NCBI RefSeq assembly: GCF_900637195.1
Contig: NZ_LR134356.1
Coordinates: 1,550,001 to 1,614,000 of the forward strand
Direction: 5' to 3'
From: Mycolicibacterium aurum
Lineage (GTDB): Bacteria > Actinomycetota > Actinomycetes > Mycobacteriales > Mycobacteriaceae
DNA: 64,000 nucleotides
In this document: positions 56,165-63,808 of the stretch, piece after piece
Numbering within the stretch: the first letter of the stretch is position 1
How the letters are laid out: each line of letters begins with the position of its first letter
Position numbers and translations under genes: made by a program
Notes under the pieces: generated by a model
Told to the model about the DNA's origin: nothing
The model's input: the letters and a program-made list of their open reading frames with translations, nothing else
Database searches by the model: none

Positions 56165-56689
56165 TTATGTCGCCACAAGTTGGTGAAACTTCGAGGCGTG
56201 AAAAACCAGGGGTGCCTGTGCTGGCCGCGCTCCGAGCCGATGCACACGTAGCAGCGCGATGGTGTGATCACCGGCCTCCAGTTCGGTGTACAGGCTGCAA
56301 TCCAGCCATGCGGTGGCACCAGGGAGTAACACTGCGCCTTCGGGCGTAACGTGCTGCCCCTCAAGCACATCAAAGTCGGAGGAAGCCAGGCACCGGCACA
56401 GTTCTTCATGTTCGCGGGCCAGGAAGCTCAATCCCAGCCGCTCGGCTTGGCGCAGAAGTGTCCAGCGGCGCGAACTGCGCATCACACAGATCGAAACCAG
56501 CGGTGGCTGCAGGGACACCGAGGTAAAGGAACTGATCGTCAGTCCGACCGGCCGGTTGTCGATGTGTGCGCAGACTGCGGCCACTCCTTTGGGAAAGCAA
56601 CCGAACGTGCGTCGCAGCAACTTCTGGTCGTCAGTTGACGGCACCAAATCGTCTGCGCTGATCGCTGTTTCGGTCACCTCGCGGGTCAT
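56165..56689 (-). CDS. Flavin reductase (HsaB/HpaC-like)
   Basis: A 174-residue flavin-reductase-like protein: LLRRTFGCFPKGVAAVCAHI, GLTISSFTSVSLQPPLVSIC, RLGLSFLAREHEELCRCLAS, GATAWLDCSLYTELEAGDHT. It would supply reduced flavin (using NADH) to the HsaA-like monooxygenase in the same operon. The start ATG 56687-56689 has no Shine-Dalgarno, but it overlaps the stop of a 48-residue small ORF with a strong one, so initiation is probably by coupling. HsaB in M. tuberculosis is 187 residues, similar in size. Confidence 0.9.
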   Translation of the reverse strand: MTREVTETAISADDLVPSTDDQKLLRRTFGCFPKGVAAVCAHIDNRPVGLTISSFTSVSLQPPLVSICVMRSSRRWTLLRQAERLGLSFLAREHEELCRCLASSDFDVLEGQHVTPEGAVLLPGATAWLDCSLYTELEAGDHTIALLRVHRLGARPAQAPLVFHASKFHQLVAT

Positions 56690-56832
56690 ATGACTGACTC
56701 CGGATCTGCAGCGGTGTGTCCTCTGTCGGGCACATCTGCGCCCGTGCGGGGCTGTCCATCGGTGGCCCGGGTGAGCGCGATGCGGTTGGGTTGGCTGCAC
56801 GTCGCCTGCGCAGTCCTAGGGTGAGCCGACAT
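56686..56832 (-). CDS. 48-residue small ORF upstream of flavin reductase
   Basis: The start is ATG 56830-56832 (MSAHPRTAQATCSQPNRIAL), with GAGGAGGA ending 3 nt upstream, one of the best ribosome sites in the island. The stop overlaps the flavin reductase ATG (ATGA, 56686-56689). The peptide is polar and shows no domain (ending GHTAADPESVI). It sits 47 nt after the VOC gene stop. It resembles the small ORF before mceF in position and design, so its main role may be coupling translation. Confidence 0.5.
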   Translation of the reverse strand: MSAHPRTAQATCSQPNRIALTRATDGQPRTGADVPDRGHTAADPESVI

Positions 56833-56879
56833 TGTTCCTCCTCGTTCGTGGCCCGTCCGACGGTGTCTGCCGTCAGATC

Positions 56880-57452
56880 TCAGGTCACCATTAACTCCAT
56901 GACGTTGCGCTGATCGCATTCGTGTGCCCAGGCGCGGGTCCGAAGAACGGATTCTGGTGTGCCCGAGCGGTATGCGGTGAGCATGATGTCGGGTTCGAAG
57001 GACGGACCGATGGGATCTCCGCAGTATTCGGGGCCGTGCATATACGCGGTGGCCTCGTCGGGGGTAGCGAAATTGTCGATCTGCAGCTCGACGAGATTGC
57101 CGTCGGGGTCGCGGTAGTAGATGGAGGTCGTCACGCCGTGCTGTACCGGTACGTGGGGTTCGATGCCGGCGAGGCTGAGCCGCTCGAACGTCTCGAGCAG
57201 TTGCCCGAGGTCGTCGAAGGTATAAGCCGAGTGGGACAATCCGACTGTTGTCGGCGTGCGGGGGGATAGGCCCGGAATCTGAGCAATCGCCAACCGATGA
57301 TGCTCGTCGTCGAAGGTCAGAAAAGCTAACGCTTGGTTCTCATAGACGATGCGCGCATCCAGCACCTCCAAATACCAGTCACGCAGCACAGGGAGCTGAG
57401 TCGTCTGCAGCACGAGATGTGCCAGCTTCTTGTGTCCAGCAATGACAGTCAT
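56880..57452 (-). CDS. VOC-family protein, single-module extradiol-dioxygenase-like
   Basis: This 190-residue protein of the vicinal oxygen chelate fold has metal ligands in the expected places: His12 (KKLAHLVLQT), His74 (VGLSHSAYTF) and Glu122 (DPDGNLVELQIDNF). A His-His-Glu triad fits ring-cleaving dioxygenases, but typical two-module extradiol enzymes such as HsaC are about 300 residues; this one has a single paired module plus a C-terminal extension. The start ATG 57450-57452 has AAGGAGG 6 nt upstream. It is the first gene of the operon ending with the acyl-CoA synthetase. Confidence 0.87.
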   Translation of the reverse strand: MTVIAGHKKLAHLVLQTTQLPVLRDWYLEVLDARIVYENQALAFLTFDDEHHRLAIAQIPGLSPRTPTTVGLSHSAYTFDDLGQLLETFERLSLAGIEPHVPVQHGVTTSIYYRDPDGNLVELQIDNFATPDEATAYMHGPEYCGDPIGPSFEPDIMLTAYRSGTPESVLRTRAWAHECDQRNVMELMVT

Positions 57453-57535
57453 GTGGGCCTCCTTACCGGTAATGAAGCGGTGAACGTGGGATCGCTGGCG
57501 AAGGGCCAGAGTGCCGCTGGGGTGTTCTACCTCAC

Positions 57536-57569
57536 AGCCTAGAGTTTCGTTGACTCTGTGTCAATGAAA
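57536..57569 (-). promoter_or_regulatory. VOC operon promoter with inverted-repeat operator (site B)
   Basis: On the minus strand a perfect -35 TTGACA (plus 57559-57564) and -10 TAGGCT (plus 57536-57541) are separated by exactly 17 nt. The inverted repeat TTTCGTTGAC-N5-GTCAATGAAA at 57545-57569 matches in 9 of 10 arm positions and covers the -35. Transcription would start near 57,528, leaving a leader of about 75 nt. Confidence 0.75.
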
Positions 57570-58173
57570 ATGGGTCAGTGGCTTGGCTGGGGCTATTCTC
57601 ATGTCTTAACGAAGTGCAACGGGAATCGATCCCCCCTCTGGCGCAGTGTATTTGAGTAATCCGGCGCACCCTGCCGCGAGCACCAAAGATGGCACCGCCG
57701 CCGGCGCGTATGTCCGCGACGAGTGTTTGCGCGGTGCCCCAACGTTTCGCCGGGACACCGACCTTCGCGACTACTGTGAGGAGCCCTGATTCGAAGACCG
57801 TGCGCGTCCGCACCGATGGGATTGTGCGCCAGGACAATCGACCTGCCGCAGTGCAGGCGCCCGCGGCGGGGCCGCCATTGGAGGGGGCGCCTCCGCCGAG
57901 ATATCGCAGATCTGTGCGAAACAGTATCGCGGACATTGCTTTTCGCGGCTTCGCGGCCGCCCGGGAGTCTAAACGCGGCATCGGCACCGCGCACCGGTCC
58001 AGGAGTATGCGGGCTGACGGGTGCCCACGCTGCGACAACGCCACAGCGGCTCGCAGACTTGAGTGCCACTGCTATATCAGCGGGTGGCGTTACCGGCGAT
58101 GACTCGATTCATGCGGCAACCCGCTGTGAGGCGCCAGCCTCCCCAGTAGCGGTCTCGGCCGACCAGCTATCGG
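57570..58173. other. About 600 nt with no supported gene
   Basis: Open frames on both strands overlap one another and have neither ribosome sites nor recognisable domains. The segment separates the VOC operon promoter from the end of the alpha/beta hydrolase gene. I see no terminator hairpin with a T-tract. Confidence 0.45.
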
Positions 58174-59079
58174 CTACTGCGGGGTGAGGGTTCGGAACAT
58201 GGAGTGTTCATAGATTTCGTTGGTGAGATCGGGATCTCGAAGTACCCGCCGAAGAAAGACATCAATGTGGGCGGCGAGGACGGCAGCATAGCTTGGCGCG
58301 GCGTCGAACTCGTGACCGCACTCGGCGAAGGTGACGAGCTCACTGACTACACCCAGCCTGCCCAGGGAATCGGATAGGCGCCGTGAGTTTTCTGGCCGGA
58401 TCAAGGTGTCGTGGGTGCCGTGCACAATCATGGTGGGTGGGAAATCAGCGGTAAGTTGCGTCAACGGGCTGAGGGCGTGGGCCTGATCCTCGTTGCATGG
58501 CTCTGCGAGCAGGTCGATGCCCGGCAGGGCGCCGTCCTCGCGCTGGTTGGCTGCGATCGCGGCGAAGTCTGGTCCGTCAGGTCCTGCGGCGATCAGCGGG
58601 GTGGCGCCGGAGTGGAAGCTGGTCGGCCCGTAGCAGTCGATGACCGCCGCAATCGATACCGGAGTGGACTGGTCGTCGTCGGGGTGATCCAGATCGCCGC
58701 TGTCCACAGTGCACGCCGTCATCAAGCAGATGTGCGCACCTGCGCTATGCCCCCATAGCGCAATGGCACTGGGGCGCACGCCGAGTTCGACGGCGTGCTC
58801 GACGACCCAGCGCAGCGCTGATCGAAGGTCGGTGACTGGTGCCGGCCATGTGACTACGTCGTCAAGTAGCCGGTATTGCACCTGGATCACGGTGTATCCG
58901 AGGGCGGATAGCGCACGGGAGCGGGGGTCGAGCATGGCCGGAGCGCCGGAGCGCCACCCCCCTCCATGCAGGTGTAGAACGGCGGTCCGACGGTGCGTTT
59001 CGCCGAGGGGTCTCAAGATGCGTAATTTCAAAGCTCCGGTGTCCCGGTGAGCGTAGGTGTACTGCTCGACGGCGCTCAT
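58174..59079 (-). CDS. Alpha/beta hydrolase (HSL/carboxylesterase type)
   Basis: A 301-residue hydrolase with the oxyanion motif HGGGW (38-42), nucleophile elbow GHSAGA (Ser112), Asp in HGTHDTLIRPENS and His in CGHEFDAAPSY: a complete triad of the hormone-sensitive-lipase-like branch. It should cleave an ester or a lactone. The start overlaps the LLM oxygenase stop (59076-59079, ATGA), so the two are coupled; an LLM Baeyer-Villiger-type oxygenation followed by ester hydrolysis is a natural pair. Confidence 0.9.
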   Translation of the reverse strand: MSAVEQYTYAHRDTGALKLRILRPLGETHRRTAVLHLHGGGWRSGAPAMLDPRSRALSALGYTVIQVQYRLLDDVVTWPAPVTDLRSALRWVVEHAVELGVRPSAIALWGHSAGAHICLMTACTVDSGDLDHPDDDQSTPVSIAAVIDCYGPTSFHSGATPLIAAGPDGPDFAAIAANQREDGALPGIDLLAEPCNEDQAHALSPLTQLTADFPPTMIVHGTHDTLIRPENSRRLSDSLGRLGVVSELVTFAECGHEFDAAPSYAAVLAAHIDVFLRRVLRDPDLTNEIYEHSMFRTLTPQ

Positions 59080-60146
59080 CCGACGGGGGTGGGCGTGGAG
59101 GCGTCGACCGTGATCGACCGCAACACCGGTGCCACCTGCTCGCCAATGAGGTCATGGCATCGCACAAGATCAGCCGGGTTGAACATCTTGAAGTCCGAGA
59201 AGTACATAACATGGTCGGCACCGATCGTGCGTACCTGCTCGACCAGTCGCTCCGTCACGGTCTTGGGCGACCCGATGATGATGTCGTCGGGATTCATGAA
59301 CATTGCCATGACATGAGAATCAGAGGCTTCCAACGCGGTGGCCTGCGCGGGGCCGGACGCGCCGCCTTGAACCGCAAGCGACACCGGGTCGAACGCTGCT
59401 TCGGCGAGGTCGAGCGCTTCGGTGTCGGTGGGTGCGACGAACACGCGCCGACGTATGCCGAAACCGGTTGCATCCGTTGCTATTTCCGCCTCCGCGGCCG
59501 CCACATGGTATGTCCGGAACAGTTCGGCCACCTGGTCGGTGGACAACCATGCGGTGCATACTTTGAATCCCTGCCTGGCCGCCCAGGCTGCTGACGACTC
59601 GGACATCGCAGTCACCCACACTGAGGGTGCGCTCTGGCGCATCGCGGGAATGATGGGAACGTCGTCGAGCTTGGTGAAGGCATCGTTGTGGGTGACGCGA
59701 TGATTCTTGACATACTTTCCGATCACCGCGGCGCCGCTGGCATACCGGGGCCGAATCTCGTCGGGATCCAGGCCGGCTTTCACGGGCTCGCCGCCGACGC
59801 CGGGACCCAGACCGATTTCCAGGCGACCTCGGGTGAGGTAGTCCAGCATGCCGCACTCCTCGGCGAGTCTGCGCGGATCATGCAAGGGAAGCACGTTGCC
59901 CATGACCCCAAGCCGCAGTGTTCTCGTCAGTTGCGCGGCGGCGGCCACCATGAGATTGGGTGACGGTGAGAGATTGAGGGGGCTGAAGTGATGTTCACTG
60001 AAGAAAACGCCGTCGAAGCCCAGTTGCTCGTCACGAACGCACAGGTCGAGGCAGCGGTCGTACACCGCCTGGGTGCTCTCCGAGCTCGTGTGATCGGCTT
60101 GCAGGGCTGGCTGGGAGAAGTAATAGAACATCCAGTTGTGGACCAT
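59076..60146 (-). CDS. LLM-class flavin-dependent oxidoreductase
   Basis: A 356-residue luciferase-like monooxygenase (MVHNWMFYYFSQPALQADHT). Conserved blocks: GFDGVFFSEHHFSPLNLSPS, LTRTLRLGVMGNVLPLHDPR, DYLTRGRLEIGLGPGVGGEP and DDIIIGSPKTVTERLVEQV. LLM enzymes use FMNH2 (or F420) to oxygenate or oxidise substrates; the SEHHF motif is of the alkanal/bacterial-luciferase subgroup and not of the F420-specific type. It is divergent from a GntR regulator. Confidence 0.9.
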   Translation of the reverse strand: MVHNWMFYYFSQPALQADHTSSESTQAVYDRCLDLCVRDEQLGFDGVFFSEHHFSPLNLSPSPNLMVAAAAQLTRTLRLGVMGNVLPLHDPRRLAEECGMLDYLTRGRLEIGLGPGVGGEPVKAGLDPDEIRPRYASGAAVIGKYVKNHRVTHNDAFTKLDDVPIIPAMRQSAPSVWVTAMSESSAAWAARQGFKVCTAWLSTDQVAELFRTYHVAAAEAEIATDATGFGIRRRVFVAPTDTEALDLAEAAFDPVSLAVQGGASGPAQATALEASDSHVMAMFMNPDDIIIGSPKTVTERLVEQVRTIGADHVMYFSDFKMFNPADLVRCHDLIGEQVAPVLRSITVDASTPTPVG

Positions 60147-60207
60147 GAGACTTCCTTAATTTGAGCGTTGTGATCTGCATCTCCAGCGTGCATTCCCAGT
60201 AATAGCA

Positions 60208-60219
60208 GTGAAATATCAC
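60208..60219. promoter_or_regulatory. Candidate GntR operator, LLM side
   Basis: GTGAAATATCAC (its complement reads GTGATATTTCAC) lies 62 nt upstream of the LLM start. A close relative, GTGATATCGCAC, lies at 60509-60520 ahead of the gntR gene. Sharing of GTGATATnnCAC between two divergent genes suggests one regulator binds both. Confidence 0.4.
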
Positions 60220-60508
60220 AAGCACAAGTTGACATTTCAAGGCGGCCGTTGGAGATGAGTCCGGCTCCCTGTCGCGGGCGTCGTTGGCAGCCCCGTGGGA
60301 TCCGCGTACGCACCCACGGCAGACCAGCCGGCGGTGCAGAATCGGCGGCCGCCGAGCGTGTCCGCACGGGAGAGCCGATCCCAGTCGTCAGACGCAGCAC
60401 GGTGTTTCACCTGCACCGATGACGGACATCGATTGATCCGGTCAACACCAATCATGGACCGCCGTCATTACTGCCGAGCAGCTCCGCCGCCAGTCTCATC
60501 GGCATTCT

Positions 60509-60537
60509 GTGATATCGCACCGGGTCGGCAGTACAGT
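60509..60537 (+). promoter_or_regulatory. gntR promoter and candidate operator
   Basis: GTGATATCGCAC (60509-60520) is followed by a -10-like TACAGT (60532-60537). The gene start GTG 60544 comes 7 nt after the -10 and has no Shine-Dalgarno, as expected for a leaderless mycobacterial transcript. A protein bound at 60509-60520 would occupy the space just before the -10. Confidence 0.5.
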
Positions 60538-60543
60538 GTCACT

Positions 60544-61251
60544 GTGGTGGCTGAAACTACCGTGCCACTGGCAGAGGCGGCGTACCGGCGTTTACGGGAC
60601 GAGATCATCGCGTGCCGGCTTCAGCCGGGCCAACGGATCACCGAGCGGGCACTGGCGGGAGACTTCGGGTTCGGGGTGGCTCCGATTCGGGATGCGTTGA
60701 CGCGTCTGGACCATGACGGCCTGGTACGGACGATTCCTCGCAAGGGCTACCAGGTAGCTCCGTTGACCCTCAAAGCGGTTGACGATCTGTTCGCGTTCTG
60801 GAGCATCCTCGGCCCTGAAATCGTCAAACGAGGCATCGTGGCGGCCAGCGATGAGCAGCTCGGGCAAATCATCGCCGACTTCGAGGAAATGGAGCGGGCC
60901 GGACCCGCCAAGGTCAAGGCAGTGGAGATGCAGCGATTCGTCGAGGCCGGCGCGGATCTGTTCAACAGATTGGCCGACGCCGCGGGCAACGCATACCTGA
61001 GCGCCGCCTACGCGAAGCTTTCCGGCGAGATGTTGCGGGTATTCACCCTCATCACCGACGCCGATCTCACGACACCAAAGAAGTTGTGGAAAGTGAGCGA
61101 CTGGTCTGAAGTTCTTCGCCAACGCGATGGCGACGGCCTTGCTGAGAAAGCGCGCGATTACATCAACGCGTGCCACGATCACGTCGCCCAGACCTTGATG
61201 AGGTGGCCCTCGGTGATGATGAGCGAAGTGGTTCCGCAGCGAGCGCTCTAG
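60544..61251 (+). CDS. GntR-family (FCD) transcriptional regulator
   Basis: A 235-residue regulator started at GTG 60544 (MVAETTVPLAEAAYRRLRDE), with GTG 60547 as alternative. The winged helix spans about 10-72 (IIACRLQPGQRITERALAGD, FGFGVAPIRDALTRLDHDGL, VRTIPRKGYQVAPLT), followed by a helical FCD-type effector domain (NRLADAAGNAYLSAAYAKLS, CHDHVAQTLMRWPSVM). It is divergent from the LLM-hydrolase pair and likely controls it. Confidence 0.88.
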   Translation: MVAETTVPLAEAAYRRLRDEIIACRLQPGQRITERALAGDFGFGVAPIRDALTRLDHDGLVRTIPRKGYQVAPLTLKAVDDLFAFWSILGPEIVKRGIVAASDEQLGQIIADFEEMERAGPAKVKAVEMQRFVEAGADLFNRLADAAGNAYLSAAYAKLSGEMLRVFTLITDADLTTPKKLWKVSDWSEVLRQRDGDGLAEKARDYINACHDHVAQTLMRWPSVMMSEVVPQRAL

Positions 61252-61594
61252 ACACCAGCCGGCAGACGACATGGCGGGGTCTACCCCGAGAACGCCCGAG
61301 CGAGCCGCGGGCCGCGGCAACACGCCATCGCACCGCCGAAGCCAGCGACACGGCCGAACGAACGGTCGTCGTCTAGCACGCAGTGATTAGTAGTCATTGA
61401 ATAAAAGTCACGGGTGATCGACCGTCGGCGCATGATTGCCGATGCAGCGAATGAGACGACGCGGCTCCATCATTGGACGCAGCGATGAGAGACCCGGCGA
61501 ACCGACTCCGGGCAAGGCCAGCGAGTCGCCTGACGGCGGTTCCCGGCGAGACCTCGTCCCTCTGGCTGGAACTCACCGTCACCTAGTCTAAGGT
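61252..61594. other. About 340 nt between gntR and the ribBA unit, no gene
   Basis: No supported coding frame. It contains site D, a weaker copy of the shared operator, at 61392-61416, in an AT-rich patch (GATTAGTAGTCATTGAATAA). Confidence 0.5.
61392..61416. promoter_or_regulatory. Weak operator copy on the ribBA side (site D)
   Basis: Read on the minus strand, GTGAC-N5-TTCAA-TGA (core 61397-61411) keeps the 5-5-5 spacing and the TCAATGA right half of sites A-C, but the outer left arm is not conserved. It lies 258 nt upstream of the small ORF that leads into ribBA, so a direct effect on that promoter is uncertain. Confidence 0.3.
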
Positions 61595-61625
61595 TGAAAT
61601 GTTACTAGATTCCAGTAACATTTCA
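61595..61625. repeat. Perfect 12-bp inverted repeat, operator of the ribBA unit
   Basis: TGAAATGTTACT (61595-61606) and AGTAACATTTCA (61614-61625) are perfect reverse complements with a 7-nt spacer. It is AT-rich, 48 nt upstream of the first start codon of the unit, and has no T-tract, so it is far more likely an operator for a dimeric repressor than a terminator. The broken tetR gene at the end of the same unit is the obvious former ligand. Confidence 0.8.
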
Positions 61626-61673
61626 CTAAACGGATGTGATTTCACGGTTGTCCGTATTGGGAGAGGCTCGCGC

Positions 61674-61883
61674 ATGACGACACCTAACGAAGCTGTGGCC
61701 AACTGCGCTCTTGCAGACGAGATGGCGACGGTGCTGTCGCGTCGCACGGTTCGAGTCGTCGATGGTGCAGACAACCCGATTCGGCTAGGCGAAGTCCTCG
61801 CTGTTGAGGAAGGCGAAAGCCGACCGCCGACGGATCAGCGACGCGTTGTCGGCGCGCACGCTACCCCGGCGGGGCGGCGGTGA
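61674..61883 (+). CDS. 69-residue hypothetical protein coupled to ribBA
   Basis: The start is ATG 61674 (MTTPNEAVANCALADEMATV) with GGGAGAGG about 8 nt upstream. The first 48 residues look folded (LSRRTVRVVDGADNPIRLGE, VLAVEEGES); the tail is polar and Arg-rich. The stop overlaps the ribBA GTG start (61880-61883). I recognise no family. Position between a perfect operator and ribBA suggests a role with the flavin pathway or simply translational coupling. Confidence 0.6.
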   Translation: MTTPNEAVANCALADEMATVLSRRTVRVVDGADNPIRLGEVLAVEEGESRPPTDQRRVVGAHATPAGRR

Positions 61884-63130
61884 TGGCTGAGGGAGGCCCG
61901 GCCGCGGCAGTGCAACGCGCCGTCGCCGCGCTGGCCTCGGGTCGGATGATCGTTGTCACCGACGCCTCAGATCGGGAGGACGAAGGTGACCTTGTGGTGG
62001 CTGCCGAACTCATCAGTGACGCGCAGGTGGCCTTTTTGGTGCGCCACACGACCGGAATCGTGTGTACCCCCATGCTGGCTGCGCGAGCCGATGAGCTCCA
62101 GCTGGCGCCCATGGTGGTCCAGAGCACCGACCCGCACGAGACAGCATTCACGGTCAGTGTCGACTTGGAGGGCACTGGCACAGGCGTCTCGGCTGCCGCG
62201 CGGGCCGCTACTGCGCGTGCGCTGGCCGACCCGACACTGCGCCCGGCTCAGCTGAGACGACCCGGCCACATTTTCCCGCTGCGCGCCCGCCCCGGCGGCG
62301 TTCTCGCGCGGGCAGGGCACACTGAGGCCGCAGTAGACCTACTTACTCTGGCCGGCCTGTCGGGTGTCGGAGTGATCAGTGAACTGGTCACCGACCACGG
62401 ACCTATGAAGCGCGGCGCGGAGCTGACAAGGTTCGCACAGAATCATGACTTACCGATGTTGGCGATCGCCGATCTTGTGCGCTACCGACGAGCGACCGAG
62501 CAACTCGTGGTGCAGGTTGCTGCTGCCGCATTGCCCACAACCGCTGGCGATTTTCGGGCGGTTGCGTTCCGCAACACCCTCGACAACACCGAGCACTTGG
62601 CACTCGTCATGGGCGATGTCGTCTCCCAGGGCGGCACAGACGAGGGTGTACTTGTCCGTGTGCACAGCGAGTGTCTCACCGGTGATGCCCTGGGATCGCT
62701 GCGGTGCGACTGCGGCGAGCAGCTAAAAAGTGCGATGTCAATGATTAGAGCCGAGGGGTGCGGGGCGGTCGTGTACCTCCGCGGTCACGAGGGTCGTGGG
62801 GTCGGGCTGACTCATAAAATTCGTGCCTATGCGTTGCAGGAAGACGGTCTCGACACCATCGACGCGAACACCGCGCAGGGACTGCCCGTAGACGCCCGCA
62901 GCTACGGTATCGGCGCCCAGATCCTTGCTGCGTTAGGAGTTCGTCGTATTCGCATCATCACCAACAATCCTGCGAAGTATCGGGGGCTGGACGGGTACGG
63001 CTTGGAACTCGTCGGCAGAGTCGCCGCCCCGACCGCGTCGAACCCGCACAATCTGCGATACCTCAACACCAAACGTGACCGGCTCGGGCATCACTTCACC
63101 CCGGGAGAACTGTCGGCGGCAGCGGATTGA
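61880..63130 (+). CDS. ribBA: Bifunctional 3,4-DHBP synthase / GTP cyclohydrolase II (RibBA)
   Basis: A 416-residue fusion catalysing the two entry steps of riboflavin synthesis. RibB part (about 1-205): TDASDREDEGDLVVAAE (acidic metal site), RPGHIFPLRARPGGVLARAG and HTEAAVDLLTLAGL. RibA part (about 206-416): zinc ligands in VHSECLTGDALGSLRCDCGE, RGHEGRGVGLTHKIRAYALQ, DARSYGIGAQIL with the catalytic Tyr/Arg region, and ITNNPAK. All key residues appear intact. The start is GTG 61880 (or ATG 61883). As the usual rib operon is not here, this is probably an accessory copy serving the flavoenzymes nearby. Confidence 0.92.
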   Translation: MMAEGGPAAAVQRAVAALASGRMIVVTDASDREDEGDLVVAAELISDAQVAFLVRHTTGIVCTPMLAARADELQLAPMVVQSTDPHETAFTVSVDLEGTGTGVSAAARAATARALADPTLRPAQLRRPGHIFPLRARPGGVLARAGHTEAAVDLLTLAGLSGVGVISELVTDHGPMKRGAELTRFAQNHDLPMLAIADLVRYRRATEQLVVQVAAAALPTTAGDFRAVAFRNTLDNTEHLALVMGDVVSQGGTDEGVLVRVHSECLTGDALGSLRCDCGEQLKSAMSMIRAEGCGAVVYLRGHEGRGVGLTHKIRAYALQEDGLDTIDANTAQGLPVDARSYGIGAQILAALGVRRIRIITNNPAKYRGLDGYGLELVGRVAAPTASNPHNLRYLNTKRDRLGHHFTPGELSAAAD

Positions 63131-63144
63131 GCGCGGGGGGAACA

Positions 63145-63808
63145 TTGATCACCACGGCGATGCAGTCAACATCGGGCAAGTCAACGCCGCAATATCGATC
63201 AACGCTGCGTGAGCGGCAGGCCGCCCAGACGCGGGCGCAGGTCGTTACCGCTGCGACGCAGCAGTTCGCCGCCGACGGTTACTTACGCACCACCGTCGCA
63301 AAGATCGCGACCGTGCCGGGGTGTCCGTCGAAACCGTCTGCGGCCACACGCCCAAAGCCGCTTTGATGATTGCCGCCCTCGAACGCGCCGGATTCGGCGT
63401 CTGCGGGCAGGAGAACGTCGTAGCACTGCTGACCGTCGACGATCATACGAAAGCAGTAGATGCCCGCACCGTGATGCACGTGGAGATGTTCGAACGGATC
63501 GCGCCCCTGGCGTCGGCGCTGATCGGGACGGGCAGTTCTGATGCGGAATTGGATCGGTATTTGACCACCACACGTGCGAGCGTGCATTTCCAACTTCGAC
63601 GAATCCTCGATATCTTTCGCGACCACGGGTGGCTGCGTCAGGATGTTGCGTTCGACGAACTTGTCGAGACCGCTGCTGTTCTCTGCAGCGCGGAGACTGA
63701 CCTGCAGATCGCCCGCCGCGACAGTCGGGTTGGCGTCCGGCCGCCTACCGAACATGGCTGCGACGCATCCTTGCTGAGACGATCTTCCATGTGCCGCAGG
63801 CAACTTAA
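63145..63808 (+). pseudogene. TetR-family regulator broken by two frameshifts
   Basis: The reading frame from about TTG 63145 (or ATG 63160) gives a TetR HTH start: LRERQAAQTRAQVVTAATQQ, FAADGYLRTTVAKIA. One base appears lost near 63,306; in the next frame it continues DRAGVSVETVCGHTPKAALM. After CSAETDLQIARRD a second lost base near 63,730 moves the end to a third frame, WRPAAYRTWLRRILAETIFH and VPQAT before TAA (63806-63808). With both corrections the product is a full-length TetR of about 220 residues. The gene follows ribBA directly. Sequencing error is the main alternative. Confidence 0.8.

Noticed and set aside
57532..58102. Two overlapping frames on opposite strands in the 57.5-58.1 kb gap
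   Set aside because: Neither has a ribosome site or known domain; the minus frame covers the VOC promoter.
61595..61625. Terminator of gntR
   Set aside because: The stem is AT-rich, lies 344 nt after the gntR stop and has no T-tract; an operator is more likely.
61600..61880. FMN riboswitch ahead of ribBA
   Set aside because: I looked for the conserved RFN core and hairpins and did not find them.
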